Made by a program: the position numbers and the translations under genes
From: Oricola sp.
GTDB taxonomy: Bacteria; Pseudomonadota; Alphaproteobacteria; Rhizobiales; Rhizobiaceae
Assembly: GCF_022763245.1 (NCBI RefSeq)
Contig: NZ_JALEGV010000040.1
Coordinates: forward strand, 558,001 to 622,000
Direction of reading: 5' to 3'
Length of the DNA: 64,000 bases
Shown here: positions 8,580 to 17,579 of the stretch, in pieces
Position numbering within the stretch: the stretch's first letter is position 1
How the letters are laid out: every line of letters starts with the position of its first letter
The notes under the pieces: generated by a model
The model's input: the letters and a program-made list of their open reading frames with translations, nothing else
Told to the model about the DNA's origin: nothing
The model's database searches: none

Positions 8580-9431
8580 TCAGGCCTTCGGGTCGCTCGC
8601 GGCGGCATGCGCGGCCGCCTGCCTGCGCCACATGCGCAGGCTATAGGGCAGGAACGCCCAATAGGCGAGAACCGAGAGCGTCAGCGTTTCCCAGGTGAAG
8701 GTCGCGAGCATCGCGACATAGAAGACCACGCCGAGGATCAGCGGCATCACCTGCGCGCGCGGGATGCGCGCGCCGAGCGTCTTGCCCGACCAGACCGGCA
8801 GGTTTGACACCATCAGGAACGCGACGAGCAGCGTGTAGACGGACACGATGCTCGCATAATACCAGTCCGGCGCGATGCCGAGGAAACCCAGATAGACCGG
8901 CAGCAACACCAGGAACGCGCCCGCGGGGGCGGGAATGCCGGTGAAATAGGCGCCCTGCCATTGCGGCCGTTCGCGGTTTTCCAGCATGACGTTGAAGCGC
9001 GCCAGCCGCAGGCAGCATGCGATCGCGTAGAGAAGCGCGGCGATCCAGCCGAGCGACCGCGCCTGGTCGAGCACGAAGGCGTAGAGGACCAGGGCCGGCG
9101 CAACGCCGAAATTGACGATGTCGGCAAGCGAATCCATCTCCGCGCCGAATTTGGAGTTGCCCTTGACCAGCCGGGCGACCCGGCCGTCGATGCCGTCGAG
9201 ACAGGCGGCCAGCAGGACCATCAGCACCGCGTGGTCGAAGCGGAATTCGAAGGCCAGGCGGACGCCGGTCATGCCCGCGCAGATGGCGAGCACCGTGATG
9301 ATGTTGGGCAGGACGAAGCGCAGCGGTATGTCGCGCAGGCGCTGGTTGTTGCTGTTGTTGTTCGCGGTCTCCTCGCCGTCTTCGACGGGGCCGTCGGGTT
9401 CAAAGGGCGGAAACGGGCCTTCGGTCTGCAT
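8580..9431 (-). CDS. pssA: CDP-diacylglycerol--serine O-phosphatidyltransferase
   Basis: A 283-residue inner-membrane enzyme that makes phosphatidylserine from CDP-diacylglycerol and serine. The CDP-alcohol phosphatidyltransferase signature DG(x2)AR(x8)G(x3)D(x3)D is present as DGIDGRVARLVK followed by GAEMDSLAD (about residues 95-125), inside an array of hydrophobic segments. The N-terminus carries an asparagine-rich stretch (NNNSNNQ) before the first membrane segment. Starts at the ATG at 9431, three bases past the psd stop, so it is the second gene of a psd-pssA operon. Confidence 0.95.
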   Translation of the reverse strand: MQTEGPFPPFEPDGPVEDGEETANNNSNNQRLRDIPLRFVLPNIITVLAICAGMTGVRLAFEFRFDHAVLMVLLAACLDGIDGRVARLVKGNSKFGAEMDSLADIVNFGVAPALVLYAFVLDQARSLGWIAALLYAIACCLRLARFNVMLENRERPQWQGAYFTGIPAPAGAFLVLLPVYLGFLGIAPDWYYASIVSVYTLLVAFLMVSNLPVWSGKTLGARIPRAQVMPLILGVVFYVAMLATFTWETLTLSVLAYWAFLPYSLRMWRRQAAAHAAASDPKA

Positions 9432-9434
9432 GGC

Positions 9435-10133
9435 TCAGCTCGTGCGGCTGGGCGGGCGAACCGCCTCTGCGTGATAATCGGCGACCACGGTTTCGCCGGC
9501 GATGGTGGTCTGGCCGGGAAAGACGCGAGGCACGGCGCCGGCCGGCAGATAGAGGTCGAGGCGCGAGCCGAAGCGGATCATGCCGAACCGGGCGCCGGCC
9601 GAAATCTCGTCGCCCGGCTTGACCCAGCACAGGATCCGGCGTGCCACGAGGCCGGCGACCTGGACGACGCCGAGCTGGCCGCGCGGCGTTTCAATGACCA
9701 GACCGTTACGCTCGTTTTCGGTGCTCGCCTTGTCGAGATCGGCGTTCAGGAAGCGGCCCGGCCGGTATTCGACCGAGGCGACGCGGCCGCGCACCGGGGC
9801 GCGATTGATGTGCACTGAGAAGACGTTCATGAAGATGGAGACCCGCATCATCGGCGTCTCACCGAGGCCGAGCTCCGCAGGCGGAACGACCGGGGACACC
9901 GCCGAGACCCGGCCGTCTGCCGGGCTGATCACCAGATCGTCGTCGACGGGCGTGACGCGCGGCGGATCGCGGAAGAAATAGGCGCACCAGGCGGTCAGGA
10001 ACAGGCACGGCCAGAACAGCGGCGCCCAGAGCCAGCCGAGAAACAGCGTTGCGGCGGCGAAGGCGCCGACGAAGGGCCATCCCTCCCGGTGCACGGGCAC
10101 CAATGTCTTTCCGATCGTCTGGACGAGGCTCAA
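9435..10133 (-). CDS. psd: Phosphatidylserine decarboxylase, short form
   Basis: A 232-residue pyruvoyl-dependent decarboxylase that converts phosphatidylserine to phosphatidylethanolamine. It has membrane segments near the N-terminus ([18 protein letters not shown] and the next), the core [10 protein letters not shown] and [10 protein letters not shown], and the self-cleavage site as FGS in [11 protein letters not shown], where the serine becomes the pyruvoyl group. I chose the TTG at 10133 ([10 protein letters not shown]) because CGGAGAG lies about 5 bases upstream and the length then fits the family; the frame reaches an ATG at 10220 but that extension is not family-like. Precedes pssA by three bases. 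Confidence 0.93.
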   Translation of the reverse strand: MSLVQTIGKTLVPVHREGWPFVGAFAAATLFLGWLWAPLFWPCLFLTAWCAYFFRDPPRVTPVDDDLVISPADGRVSAVSPVVPPAELGLGETPMMRVSIFMNVFSVHINRAPVRGRVASVEYRPGRFLNADLDKASTENERNGLVIETPRGQLGVVQVAGLVARRILCWVKPGDEISAGARFGMIRFGSRLDLYLPAGAVPRVFPGQTTIAGETVVADYHAEAVRPPSRTS

Positions 10134-10267
10134 CTCAGCTCTCCGGCAATTGCGACAAGGGCTCCATCTATGGCCAAGCACGGCGCGATGCAATCCGCCC
10201 GCGTGGATGGACGCAACCAATCCGCCGCCTCCGCGTTGGATCAGCGCACAGGACGATGGAGGATATC

Positions 10268-10744
10268 ATGACCACGATCTACGACGAAATCCGCGAAGAC
10301 CACGACAAGCACCGCGACCTGCTGAACCTACTGGCCGAAACGACGGGCGACAGCGAAGAGCGCCGCGACCTCTGGGCCGCCTTCTATTACGACGTCAAGG
10401 CGCATGCGGCCGCCGAGGAAGAGACCTTCTACGCGAAGATCATGGCCAAGCCGGACGGGCAGGACGACGCGCGCCATTCCGTCGCCGAGCACAAGGAGAT
10501 GGACGACATCATGGAGGAGCTCAACACGATGGGCTTCGACAACCCGGGCTGGCTGACGCGCTTCAAGACGCTCAAGCACGATTACGAGCACCACATGGAG
10601 GAAGAGGAGGAAGACATCTTCTCGACGGCCCGCGAGGTGCTTTCCGACGATGGCGACGGCAGCTACGCCGAACGCTTCCTCGACCGCAAGGCGAAGGAAC
10701 GCGAACTCGTCGACGAGAAGGCGGAAGCGAGCCTGGAGGAGTAA
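10268..10744 (+). CDS. Hemerythrin HHE domain protein
   Basis: A 158-residue four-helix-bundle protein with the His/Glu spacing of the HHE cation-binding family: HDKH near residue 12, HAAAEEE near 53, HSVAEH near 77 and HDYEHHMEEEEED near 105. Such domains bind a non-haem di-iron centre and oxygen or nitric oxide. The charged C-terminal tail (ERELVDEKAEASLEE) is likely helical. The start at 10268 follows a GGAGG at 10259-10263. Its specific role is unknown. Confidence 0.85.
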   Translation: MTTIYDEIREDHDKHRDLLNLLAETTGDSEERRDLWAAFYYDVKAHAAAEEETFYAKIMAKPDGQDDARHSVAEHKEMDDIMEELNTMGFDNPGWLTRFKTLKHDYEHHMEEEEEDIFSTAREVLSDDGDGSYAERFLDRKAKERELVDEKAEASLEE

Positions 10745-10810
10745 GCCGCTCCGACCACCCGGCGCGGCCGGCCTCTTTCACTCGGCCGCGTGCTGTGGTT
10801 CAATCCGCGC

Positions 10811-11233
10811 ATGCTCATATTCACGAAGATCATCCACTTCCTCAGCTTCAGTGTCGGCATCGGCGGCGGCGTCGCCGCGATGCTGGCCGGCATTCGCGCC
10901 AAGGGCGCGCCGGCCGACGCCGTGCCGTTGCTTCGCAGCCTGCAGAAGACGCTGGGCCGCCTCTCCTTCGGCGCGATCGTGCTGCTGTGGGTGACGGGCA
11001 TTGTGCTGGTTTATGCGGCGAGAGGCGGATGGGGCGAGCTCAACGTCGTTTTCTGGCTCAAGATCCTGGCGGTGATCGTGCTGACCGCCGCTTCACTCAC
11101 CGGACAATATTACGGCCTGACGGCCGCCAGGCGCGATCCGGCCGTGATGGGACCGCGCATGGCGAAGATCGGCATGACCGCGAGCACCGCCGGCGTCGCG
11201 GCCTTGATCCTCGCGGTCCTCGCCTTCAATTGA
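10811..11233 (+). CDS. Small integral membrane protein (four predicted helices)
   Basis: A 140-residue membrane protein with about four hydrophobic segments: IIHFLSFSVGIGGGVAAML, FGAIVLLWVTGIVLVY, VVFWLKILAVIVLTAAS and GVAALILAVLAFN. A histidine sits in the first helix, as in some CopD-like or haem-binding small membrane proteins, but I cannot assign a family. A GTG at 10790 would add seven residues; the ATG at 10811 seems more natural. It lies between the hemerythrin gene and a convergent ABC exporter gene. Confidence 0.65.
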   Translation: MLIFTKIIHFLSFSVGIGGGVAAMLAGIRAKGAPADAVPLLRSLQKTLGRLSFGAIVLLWVTGIVLVYAARGGWGELNVVFWLKILAVIVLTAASLTGQYYGLTAARRDPAVMGPRMAKIGMTASTAGVAALILAVLAFN

Positions 11234-11239
11234 GCGATC

Positions 11240-13189
11240 TCACGAGCCGCTGGTGAAGCCGCGCGTCGAGATGCGCTGACGCGGCGCCGTCTCCTGTTCC
11301 TCTTCGCCCGGCTGCGGCACCCGCTTGCGCACCAGGATCCCCATCTCGTCGGTTTCGCGTGCTTCGCGCAGCTTGCGCTCGGCTTCGATGGCCTCCGACT
11401 GGCGGGCCCACATCTGCGCGTAGAGGCCCTGCTGCTCCAGCAGTTCGGAATGGGTGCCGCGCTCCGCGATCTGGCCTTCGCGCAGCACGATGATCTCATC
11501 GCAGCCGATCACGGTGGACAGGCGGTGGGCGATGATCAGCGTCGTGCGGTCCTGCGAGACGAAGTCCAGCGCCTGCTGGATCTCCTGTTCGGTCGCCGTG
11601 TCCAGGGCTGAGGTCGCCTCGTCGAGCACCTGGATCGGCGGCGCCTTGAGGATCGTGCGGGCGATCGCGACGCGCTGCTTCTCGCCGCCGGAGAGCTTCA
11701 GGCCACGCTCGCCGACCATGGTCTCGTAGCCGTCGGGCAAGGCGCGCAGGAATTCGCCGATCTGCGCCAGTTCGGCCGCCTGCTCGACCTCGGCGTCGGT
11801 CGCGTCGGGACGGCCGTAGCGGATGTTGTAGCGGATCGTGTCGTTGAACAGCACGGTGTCCTGTGGAACCATGCCGATGGCGGCGCGCAGGGATTTCTGC
11901 GTCACCTCGCGCACGTCCTGCCCGTCGATCGTGATCGAGCCTTCCTGCACGTCGTAGAAGCGGTAGAGCAGACGCGAGATGGTCGACTTGCCCGCCCCCG
12001 ACGGCCCGACGATCGCCACCGACTTGCCGGCCGGCACCTTGAAGCTGATGCCCTTGAGGATCGGGCGCTGCGGATCATATGCGAACTTGACGTCATCGAA
12101 GATGATGTGCCCGTCGCGTACGACGAGATCGCGCGCATCCGGCTTGTCGACGACCTCGGGCTCGACGTCCAGGAGATCGAACATCTGCTCGATGTCGGTC
12201 AGGCCCTGACGGATTTCGCGATAGATGAAGCCGATGAAGTTGAGCGGAATCGAAAGCTGGATCAGCATCGCGTTGATGAACACGAAGTCGCCGAGCGACT
12301 GGGTTCCGGCCTGCACGGCGCTGGCCGACATCCACATCATGATCAGCATGCCGGCGCCGAAGATGACGGCCTGACCGAAATTTAGCCAGCCGAGCGAGGT
12401 CCAGACCTTGGTCGCGGCCTGTTCGTAGCCGGCCATCGCACCGTCGAAGCGGCGCGCCTCCATCTCCTCGTTGCCGAAATATTTCACCGTCTCGAAGTTG
12501 AGGAGCGAGTCGATCGCCTTGGTGTTGGCGTCCGTATCGGAATTGTTCATGTCCCGGCGGATCTGGATGCGCCAGTCGCTCGCGCGGATGGTGAACCAGC
12601 CGTAGAGCCAGATCGTCACGGCGGTCACGGCGACATATTGCCAGCCATAGGCGAAGCCGAAGATGACGGCCACCAGCAGGAATTCCAGGATGGTCGGCGC
12701 GGTGTTAAGGATCGTGAAGCGGACGATCGATTCAATGCCCTTGGTGCCGCGCTCTATGATGCGCGACAGGCCGCCGGTGCGGCGCTCAAGGTGGAAGCGC
12801 AGCGACAGGCCGTGCATGTGCACGAAGGTGCGGTAGGCGAGCTGGCGGACGGCATACTGGCCGACGCTCGCAAACAGCGCGTCGCGCAACTGGTTGAAGC
12901 CCGCCTGGGCGACCCGGAAGAAATTGTAGGCGACCACCAGCATGGCCGGCGCGAGGACGAGCGCCGGCACCCAGCCAGGTGCCTTGAGTTCGCTGTCCAG
13001 CGCATCGGTCGCCCATTTGAAACCGTAGGGCACGAGCATCAGCACGAGCTTGGCGATCACCAGATAGACGGTGGCATGCACCACGCGCAGCTTCAGGTCG
13101 GGCCGTTCGGTCGGCCACATGTACGGCCAGAGATTGCGGATGGTCTGCAGCGTCGAACCGCTGTCAGCAGAAACCGTTTTTGATGCCAA
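11240..13189 (-). CDS. Atm1/HMT1-type ABC transporter, fused permease and ATPase
   Basis: A 649-residue half-transporter: six membrane helices in residues 30-340 and a nucleotide-binding domain with Walker A GPSGAGKST, signature LSGGEKQR, Walker B IQVLDEATSALD and switch histidine IIAHRLST. The transmembrane part carries the Atm1/HMT1 block (RIIERGTKGIESIVRF and FNTIPT-like FTILNTAPT). Known relatives move glutathione-bound metals or glutathione derivatives across the inner membrane. It starts with a TTG at 13189, directly after the ArsR stop (TGA TCC TTG), so the two form an operon and the exporter is probably induced by the metal the ArsR protein senses. Confidence 0.92.
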   Translation of the reverse strand: MASKTVSADSGSTLQTIRNLWPYMWPTERPDLKLRVVHATVYLVIAKLVLMLVPYGFKWATDALDSELKAPGWVPALVLAPAMLVVAYNFFRVAQAGFNQLRDALFASVGQYAVRQLAYRTFVHMHGLSLRFHLERRTGGLSRIIERGTKGIESIVRFTILNTAPTILEFLLVAVIFGFAYGWQYVAVTAVTIWLYGWFTIRASDWRIQIRRDMNNSDTDANTKAIDSLLNFETVKYFGNEEMEARRFDGAMAGYEQAATKVWTSLGWLNFGQAVIFGAGMLIMMWMSASAVQAGTQSLGDFVFINAMLIQLSIPLNFIGFIYREIRQGLTDIEQMFDLLDVEPEVVDKPDARDLVVRDGHIIFDDVKFAYDPQRPILKGISFKVPAGKSVAIVGPSGAGKSTISRLLYRFYDVQEGSITIDGQDVREVTQKSLRAAIGMVPQDTVLFNDTIRYNIRYGRPDATDAEVEQAAELAQIGEFLRALPDGYETMVGERGLKLSGGEKQRVAIARTILKAPPIQVLDEATSALDTATEQEIQQALDFVSQDRTTLIIAHRLSTVIGCDEIIVLREGQIAERGTHSELLEQQGLYAQMWARQSEAIEAERKLREARETDEMGILVRKRVPQPGEEEQETAPRQRISTRGFTSGS

Positions 13190-13192
13190 GGA

Positions 13193-13513
13193 TCAGTCCA
13201 GTCCGGATTTGCCGGCGGTGCAGCAGTTGTCGGCGCAACACCGGTCGATAAGGGAATTGAGTTCGCGCGACACGCTCATCAGCGCCTCGCGGTTCAAGCG
13301 GTAGGAGGAGCGCGGTCGCTGGCGCTCGTGAATGATCAGCCCCGCGTCGAGCAGGACCTTGAGATGTTGCGAGACGGTCGATTGCGCCAGGGGCAACGTA
13401 TCGACCACATCGCGGCAGGCGCAGCCCTCATTGCCCGACAGATGCGCCAGGATCGCCAGCCGCGCCGGATGGGCGAGAGCCGACAGGCGTTCCGCGATGG
13501 TCTCGGTATCCAT
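13193..13513 (-). CDS. ArsR/SmtB-family transcriptional repressor with cysteine motifs
   Basis: A 106-residue winged-helix repressor. Residues 30-34 read GCACRD, a CxC at the start of the recognition-helix region like the ELCVCD motif of As(III)/Sb(III)-sensing ArsR proteins. The C-terminus holds a second cysteine cluster, DRCCADNCC. STVSQHLKVLLDAGL is the DNA-binding helix. Metal binding would release it from the palindrome just upstream of its own start, inducing itself and the downstream Atm1-type exporter. The metal cannot be fixed from sequence; thiol-seeking ions are the best guess. Confidence 0.88.
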   Translation of the reverse strand: MDTETIAERLSALAHPARLAILAHLSGNEGCACRDVVDTLPLAQSTVSQHLKVLLDAGLIIHERQRPRSSYRLNREALMSVSRELNSLIDRCCADNCCTAGKSGLD

Positions 13514-13526
13514 GACGCCTCACTTC

Positions 13527-13549
13527 ATCGTCTATCGGCGATATACGAT
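13527..13549. promoter_or_regulatory. 23-bp palindromic operator in front of the arsR-ABC operon
   Basis: Left arm ATCGTCTATCG (13527-13537) and right arm CGATATACGAT (13539-13549) match at 10 of 11 positions around a single central base. It lies 14 bases upstream of the arsR ATG, the usual place for autoregulation by an ArsR dimer. Confidence 0.75.
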
Positions 13550-13583
13550 CAGCAAGGCCGCCAAACAAGGCCGCCGAAACGAA

Positions 13584-13607
13584 ACAGGCCGGAAATTTCC
13601 GGCCTGT
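13584..13607 (-). terminator. Terminator of the LysM protein gene
   Basis: A perfect 12-bp arm palindrome (ACAGGCCGGAAA and its complement) lies 8 bases after the LysM stop codon. On the minus strand it is followed by TTCGTTT, giving a plausible rho-independent terminator. Confidence 0.7.
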
Positions 13608-13615
13608 CGATCACG

Positions 13616-15778
13616 TCACTCTTCGGCTGCCTTTTTCGGTAGCTCGAAAATCTGCCCGGGCCAGATCCGGTCGGGATCGCGGATCTGGGGCTGGTTGGCG
13701 AGATAAATCGTGGTGTAGCGAATGCCCTGCCCGTAGACCCGCCGCGAGATGTGCCAAAGCGTGTCGCCGCGGCGGATGATGACCGCCGAATTCGTGCGGT
13801 GCAGCGTTCCGCGCACGACGATGTCCTCGCGCACCTCCGGCGGGCCAGCCGGCAGTTCAACCGACGGCTTCGGCGGCACGACGACGGCGACCTGCTTCGG
13901 CTCGGCAGCCTCCGCCTCGCCCTGCGCCGACGCGACGGCTTCGGCTTCCGCCTGGGCTTCGGCGGCGGGTTCCGTCACGTCTTCGGACGCGCTTTCCTCG
14001 GCCACGCGCTCTTCAGCGGCGGGTTCCCCGGTCGTGCTTGCCTCGGCCACACTCTCCTCGGCGACCGCGTCTGGTGCGGCCTCCGTCTCTGCCTCCGCGG
14101 ACGCCGTCTCGGACGGCTTTGCGGGCTCGGCGTCGGCCGATGCGACCTCGGCGTCGGCCTCCGTGGAGGCCTCTTCCGGTGCGACGGCAGCTTCCTGGGT
14201 CTCCTCGGAGGCAGGCTCGCCGGCTGCCGCGACATCCTGCGAAGCGTCGGCCGGGGCGGCGTCAGCGGCGGCTTCCGTGCCTTCAGAGGTGGCCTCGACG
14301 GTTGCGGCCGGCTCGGCCTCCGCCGATGCGACCTCGGCATCGGTGTCGGCCGTGTCAGGCGATCCGGCGGGAAGCGCTTCGGCCGTCTCGGTCTGAGCGT
14401 CCGGCGCCGTCTCTTCGGTCGCGGCCTTCGGGGTTGCCGCGTCCGCGGTCGCCTCCGGTGCGGCGGGTTCCACCTGCGCCGTCTCCGGCTCGCCCGCCGG
14501 CTGCTCTTCACTCACGGTCGCGGGACCGGCGACCGCGGCGATCCGCTCGCCCTCGGTGCGGGTGAAGGGCACGGCGGCGCGCGCCAGCACCTCGGCCGTG
14601 CCGGGATCGATGACGTCGGCGCGAATGATGTAGTCGCCCACGGGAAGGCTGCGCCGGGCCTCGACCAGGAACTCGCCGCCGGGACCGGCGACCGTGTCGC
14701 CGAGCAGGAATTCATTGGCGTATACGCGCACCTGCGCGCCCGACGGGGCGACGCCCGCGACGAAGACCATGTCGTTTTCGATCTCGACGGCGGCGATGCC
14801 GACCACGGGCTGAGACGCGGTCTCGGCCGGCATGGTCTCGCGCGACGTGTCGGCGGCAGCGACTTCCGTTTGCTCTTCAGCCGGTTCAGCGCTTTCAACC
14901 TGCGCCTCGGCGGTTTCGTCGGTCGCTTCGGCGGTCTCGCTTGCGGCTTCTTCAGTCGCAGTCTCGGACGGCTCTTCAGCGGCGGCGACCTCGGTCGCTT
15001 CCTCCGCGGCTTCGACAGTCTCGGTCTCGGCGACCTCTTCCGCGTCGCCGGTCTCGGGCGCCGCTTCGGCGGTTTCGGTGTCCGACGGCTTCGGCGTGTT
15101 GATCAGCCGCGACGGCTCGCCCGGCCTTTCGACCAGCGCCAGCACCTCGCCTTCGCGCCCGGGTTCGGGCACCGAGACGATCGCGGTCTCTTCCGACATC
15201 GCGACGTCGCCGTCTTCCTGGATCGCGCGCAGGACGATGTCGTAATCGCCCGGTGCGAGCGGTTCGTCGAGAACCGCAACGAAATCGCCATTGGGCTCGG
15301 CCGTCGTGGTGGCGATCGTGTCGGAGCCCGACAGCACTTCGATCGTGGCGTTCGGCGCGGCCTGGCCTGCGATCACCATCGAGCCGTCCGGCTCGACGCG
15401 CAGGAGCCCGAAACTCGGAATGACGACACCGGCCTGAACGGCCCCGTCTGCGGTCGCGGACGGCGTCTCCTCAGCGGCGGCGGCAGCCTCTTCCGGCTGG
15501 TTCGTTGCCTCGGCAGCGTCTTCCGCGCCCTTGGCTTTGACAGCCTCGCCTGCCTCGGCGGCAGGCTCTTCCATCGCCGTGGCCTCGGGCGTCTGCTCGT
15601 CCGATGCGGCCGAGGGCGCTTCCTCGGTGGCTTCGATCTCGCTGCTCAGCCCGACATGGGCGCCGAACTCCTTCTTGAGCCAGGCATTGATGCCTTCGGC
15701 GTTGTGCGGCGCACTCAGAAAACCGACGAGCCCGATGAGCACACAGAAAGCCAGGACGGAAAACTTGTTGCTGTTCAT
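13616..15778 (-). CDS. Large membrane-anchored LysM protein with Ig-like domains and an Ala/Glu-rich body
   Basis: A 720-residue envelope protein. Residues 6-22 are a signal-anchor (SVLAFCVLIGLVGFLSA). Two Ig-like modules are separated by low-complexity stretches: one around 120-210 (SFGLLRVEPDGSMVIAGQAAPNA and on) and one around 320-410 (VEIENDMVFVAGVAPSGA and on). Most other sequence is Ala/Glu/Thr-rich, probably disordered. The C-terminus is a LysM peptidoglycan-binding domain (IIRRGDTLWHISRRVYGQG, then NPQIRDPDRIWPGQ). This layout suggests a tether between inner membrane and cell wall. The repeats make large false reading frames on the other strand. Single gene with its own terminator. 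Confidence 0.85.
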   Translation of the reverse strand: MNSNKFSVLAFCVLIGLVGFLSAPHNAEGINAWLKKEFGAHVGLSSEIEATEEAPSAASDEQTPEATAMEEPAAEAGEAVKAKGAEDAAEATNQPEEAAAAAEETPSATADGAVQAGVVIPSFGLLRVEPDGSMVIAGQAAPNATIEVLSGSDTIATTTAEPNGDFVAVLDEPLAPGDYDIVLRAIQEDGDVAMSEETAIVSVPEPGREGEVLALVERPGEPSRLINTPKPSDTETAEAAPETGDAEEVAETETVEAAEEATEVAAAEEPSETATEEAASETAEATDETAEAQVESAEPAEEQTEVAAADTSRETMPAETASQPVVGIAAVEIENDMVFVAGVAPSGAQVRVYANEFLLGDTVAGPGGEFLVEARRSLPVGDYIIRADVIDPGTAEVLARAAVPFTRTEGERIAAVAGPATVSEEQPAGEPETAQVEPAAPEATADAATPKAATEETAPDAQTETAEALPAGSPDTADTDAEVASAEAEPAATVEATSEGTEAAADAAPADASQDVAAAGEPASEETQEAAVAPEEASTEADAEVASADAEPAKPSETASAEAETEAAPDAVAEESVAEASTTGEPAAEERVAEESASEDVTEPAAEAQAEAEAVASAQGEAEAAEPKQVAVVVPPKPSVELPAGPPEVREDIVVRGTLHRTNSAVIIRRGDTLWHISRRVYGQGIRYTTIYLANQPQIRDPDRIWPGQIFELPKKAAEE

Positions 15779-15924
15779 GAATTTCCAACCAGTTGATCAC
15801 CCCCTTCATAACATCGCGGATCGGCTCTGCTCAACAATTGTCAAGGCGCGGGAAATCGCCGCGGCCGCTTTTGCACAGAAGCGCGCACCTTGACGGGCCG
15901 TTCGCCCCCGGCAATAGGAAGAAG

Positions 15925-16533
15925 ATGACCTCCATCGACCCTATCCGCTCCGTCTGCGTCTATTGCGGCTCCTCGCCCGGCAACGACCCTTCCTACATCA
16001 ATTCCGGCCGCCTGCTCGGCCGCATGCTGGCCGAGGCCGGGCTGCGCCTCGTCTACGGCGGCGGCACCAAGGGAATCATGGGCGCGGTCGCCCAGGGCGC
16101 GATGGATGCCGGCGGCAAGGTGACCGGTATCATCCCGCGCTTCCTGATGAACAAGGAAGCGACCGAGGAGGCGCTCGGCGCACTGGACGAGCTGATCGTC
16201 ACCGAGGACATGCACCAGCGCAAGCATCGCATGTTCGAGGAAGCCGACGCCTTCGTGACGCTGCCGGGCGGCATCGGCACGCTGGAAGAGGTCATCGAAA
16301 TCATGACCTGGGCGCAGCTGGGCCGGCACACCAAGCCGATCGTGCTCGCCAACATCAACGGCTTCTGGGATCCGCTCTCCACCCTGCTCGACCACATGCG
16401 CGACGCGGGCTTCATCCACACCGCCCACCGGGTCAGGCCGCTTGTCATCGACGCGGCCGGCGACATCGTGCCGGCGCTGCTGGCAGCCGGCATGCACGAC
16501 GAGGGCGACGAAGCCATCATCGAGCGCCTCTGA
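15925..16533 (+). CDS. LOG-family protein (TIGR00730), nucleoside 5'-monophosphate phosphoribohydrolase
   Basis: A 202-residue Rossmann-fold protein with the LOG signature: VYCGSSPGND at the N-terminus, YGGGTKGIMG for nucleotide binding, MHQRKHRMFEEADAF and the catalytic PGGIGTLEE. Relatives cleave AMP or cytokinin riboside monophosphates to free base and ribose 5-phosphate; older annotations call it lysine decarboxylase. An AGGAAGA site at 15917-15923 supports the ATG at 15925; the frame runs open further upstream but that is not family sequence. A CorA-type gene follows 19 bases later. Confidence 0.93.
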   Translation: MTSIDPIRSVCVYCGSSPGNDPSYINSGRLLGRMLAEAGLRLVYGGGTKGIMGAVAQGAMDAGGKVTGIIPRFLMNKEATEEALGALDELIVTEDMHQRKHRMFEEADAFVTLPGGIGTLEEVIEIMTWAQLGRHTKPIVLANINGFWDPLSTLLDHMRDAGFIHTAHRVRPLVIDAAGDIVPALLAAGMHDEGDEAIIERL

Positions 16534-16552
16534 GGACGGCGGCGGGGTGTCC

Positions 16553-17575
16553 ATGCCAGACGATCCGCGCCGCATCGATCCGGACGAGCCTGACGGGGAC
16601 GAACTCGACGCGGAAGCCTTCGACAAGGCGGGCCGGCTCTTCACTTACGCCTTCGACACCGAAGGTCACCTCGTTTCAGACGACAGCGAGCCCGCGTGGC
16701 GCTGGACCGGCTACGGCCTGACGGACGCCCGCGCCCGCTCCTCGATCACCGCGCTTGAGGACCTGCCGGTCGAGGCGAGGCGCTGCCTTCTCGCGAGCGG
16801 GCGGCGCGTCTTCATCAAGCAGGCTGGCGGCTGGATCTACGGGACCATGCCGGACATCCACCATCGCCACTACACCGAATTGCCGGAACTCGGTCTCGTG
16901 CATTTCGCGCTCAACGCCCGGACGCTGGTGACGGCGCGCAAGCGGCCGCTGCAGACCGTCGACGACATCCGCCACGACATCGAGAACGCCCGGGCGGCCT
17001 TCGCGTCGCCGGCCGCGGTCGTGGACGCGATTCTCTCCCGGCTGCTCGACCAGCTGGAGGACAGGCTGGAGGATCTCTTCGAACACCTCGACAGCATCGA
17101 GGACAGGGTGATCGGCGGACGGTGGACGGGCGAGCGCGACCGGTTGGCGCCCTTGCGCCGCCGCGCCATCCAGGCGCATCGCCACCTGTTCCTGGTCGCC
17201 GGGATCTTCCGCCCGCTGCCCACCGGCGAGATCGGCAGCGTCGCGCCGCAGATCGTGCCCTCGATCGAGAACAGCGCCGCGCGGGCGGGATCGCTGCTGC
17301 ATGACAGCGAGCAGTTGCAGGCCCGCGCCCTGCTGGTTCAGGAAGAGATCATGGCGCGGCTGTCCGAGCGCACCAACAAGCTGCTCTATCTGTTGTCCGT
17401 GCTGACGGCCGTGCTCATGCCCGTGACCATCATTTCGGGCCTGTTCGGCATGAACGTCCAAGGCATCCCATTCACCCATTCGCCGCTGGGCTTCTGGGAA
17501 GCGGCCTTCCTGTCCGCGATCGGCTCGGCCGCGATCTTCCTGTTCGTGCGCCGGCAGCACGGCCGGCGCGAGTGA
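16553..17575 (+). CDS. CorA/ZntB-type divalent cation channel
   Basis: A 340-residue pentameric-channel subunit. The cytoplasmic N-terminal part ends in long charged helices (residues 150-270), and two C-terminal membrane helices carry the family gate motif GMNV (SGLFGMNVQGIPFTHSPLGFW). The loop after GMN reads VQGIP, closer to the ZntB side of the family (zinc, proton-coupled) than to magnesium CorA. Start chosen at 16553 (MPDDPRRIDP); the frame is open upstream through the preceding gene's end but that is not family sequence. Confidence 0.9.
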   Translation: MPDDPRRIDPDEPDGDELDAEAFDKAGRLFTYAFDTEGHLVSDDSEPAWRWTGYGLTDARARSSITALEDLPVEARRCLLASGRRVFIKQAGGWIYGTMPDIHHRHYTELPELGLVHFALNARTLVTARKRPLQTVDDIRHDIENARAAFASPAAVVDAILSRLLDQLEDRLEDLFEHLDSIEDRVIGGRWTGERDRLAPLRRRAIQAHRHLFLVAGIFRPLPTGEIGSVAPQIVPSIENSAARAGSLLHDSEQLQARALLVQEEIMARLSERTNKLLYLLSVLTAVLMPVTIISGLFGMNVQGIPFTHSPLGFWEAAFLSAIGSAAIFLFVRRQHGRRE

Positions 17576-17579
17576 ACGG

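Noticed and set aside
13751-15796. 681-residue open frame on the plus strand
   Set aside because: It is the antisense shadow of the Ala/Glu-rich LysM gene; Gly/Leu/Arg-rich, with no domain, and a real gene with signal anchor and LysM domain occupies the other strand.
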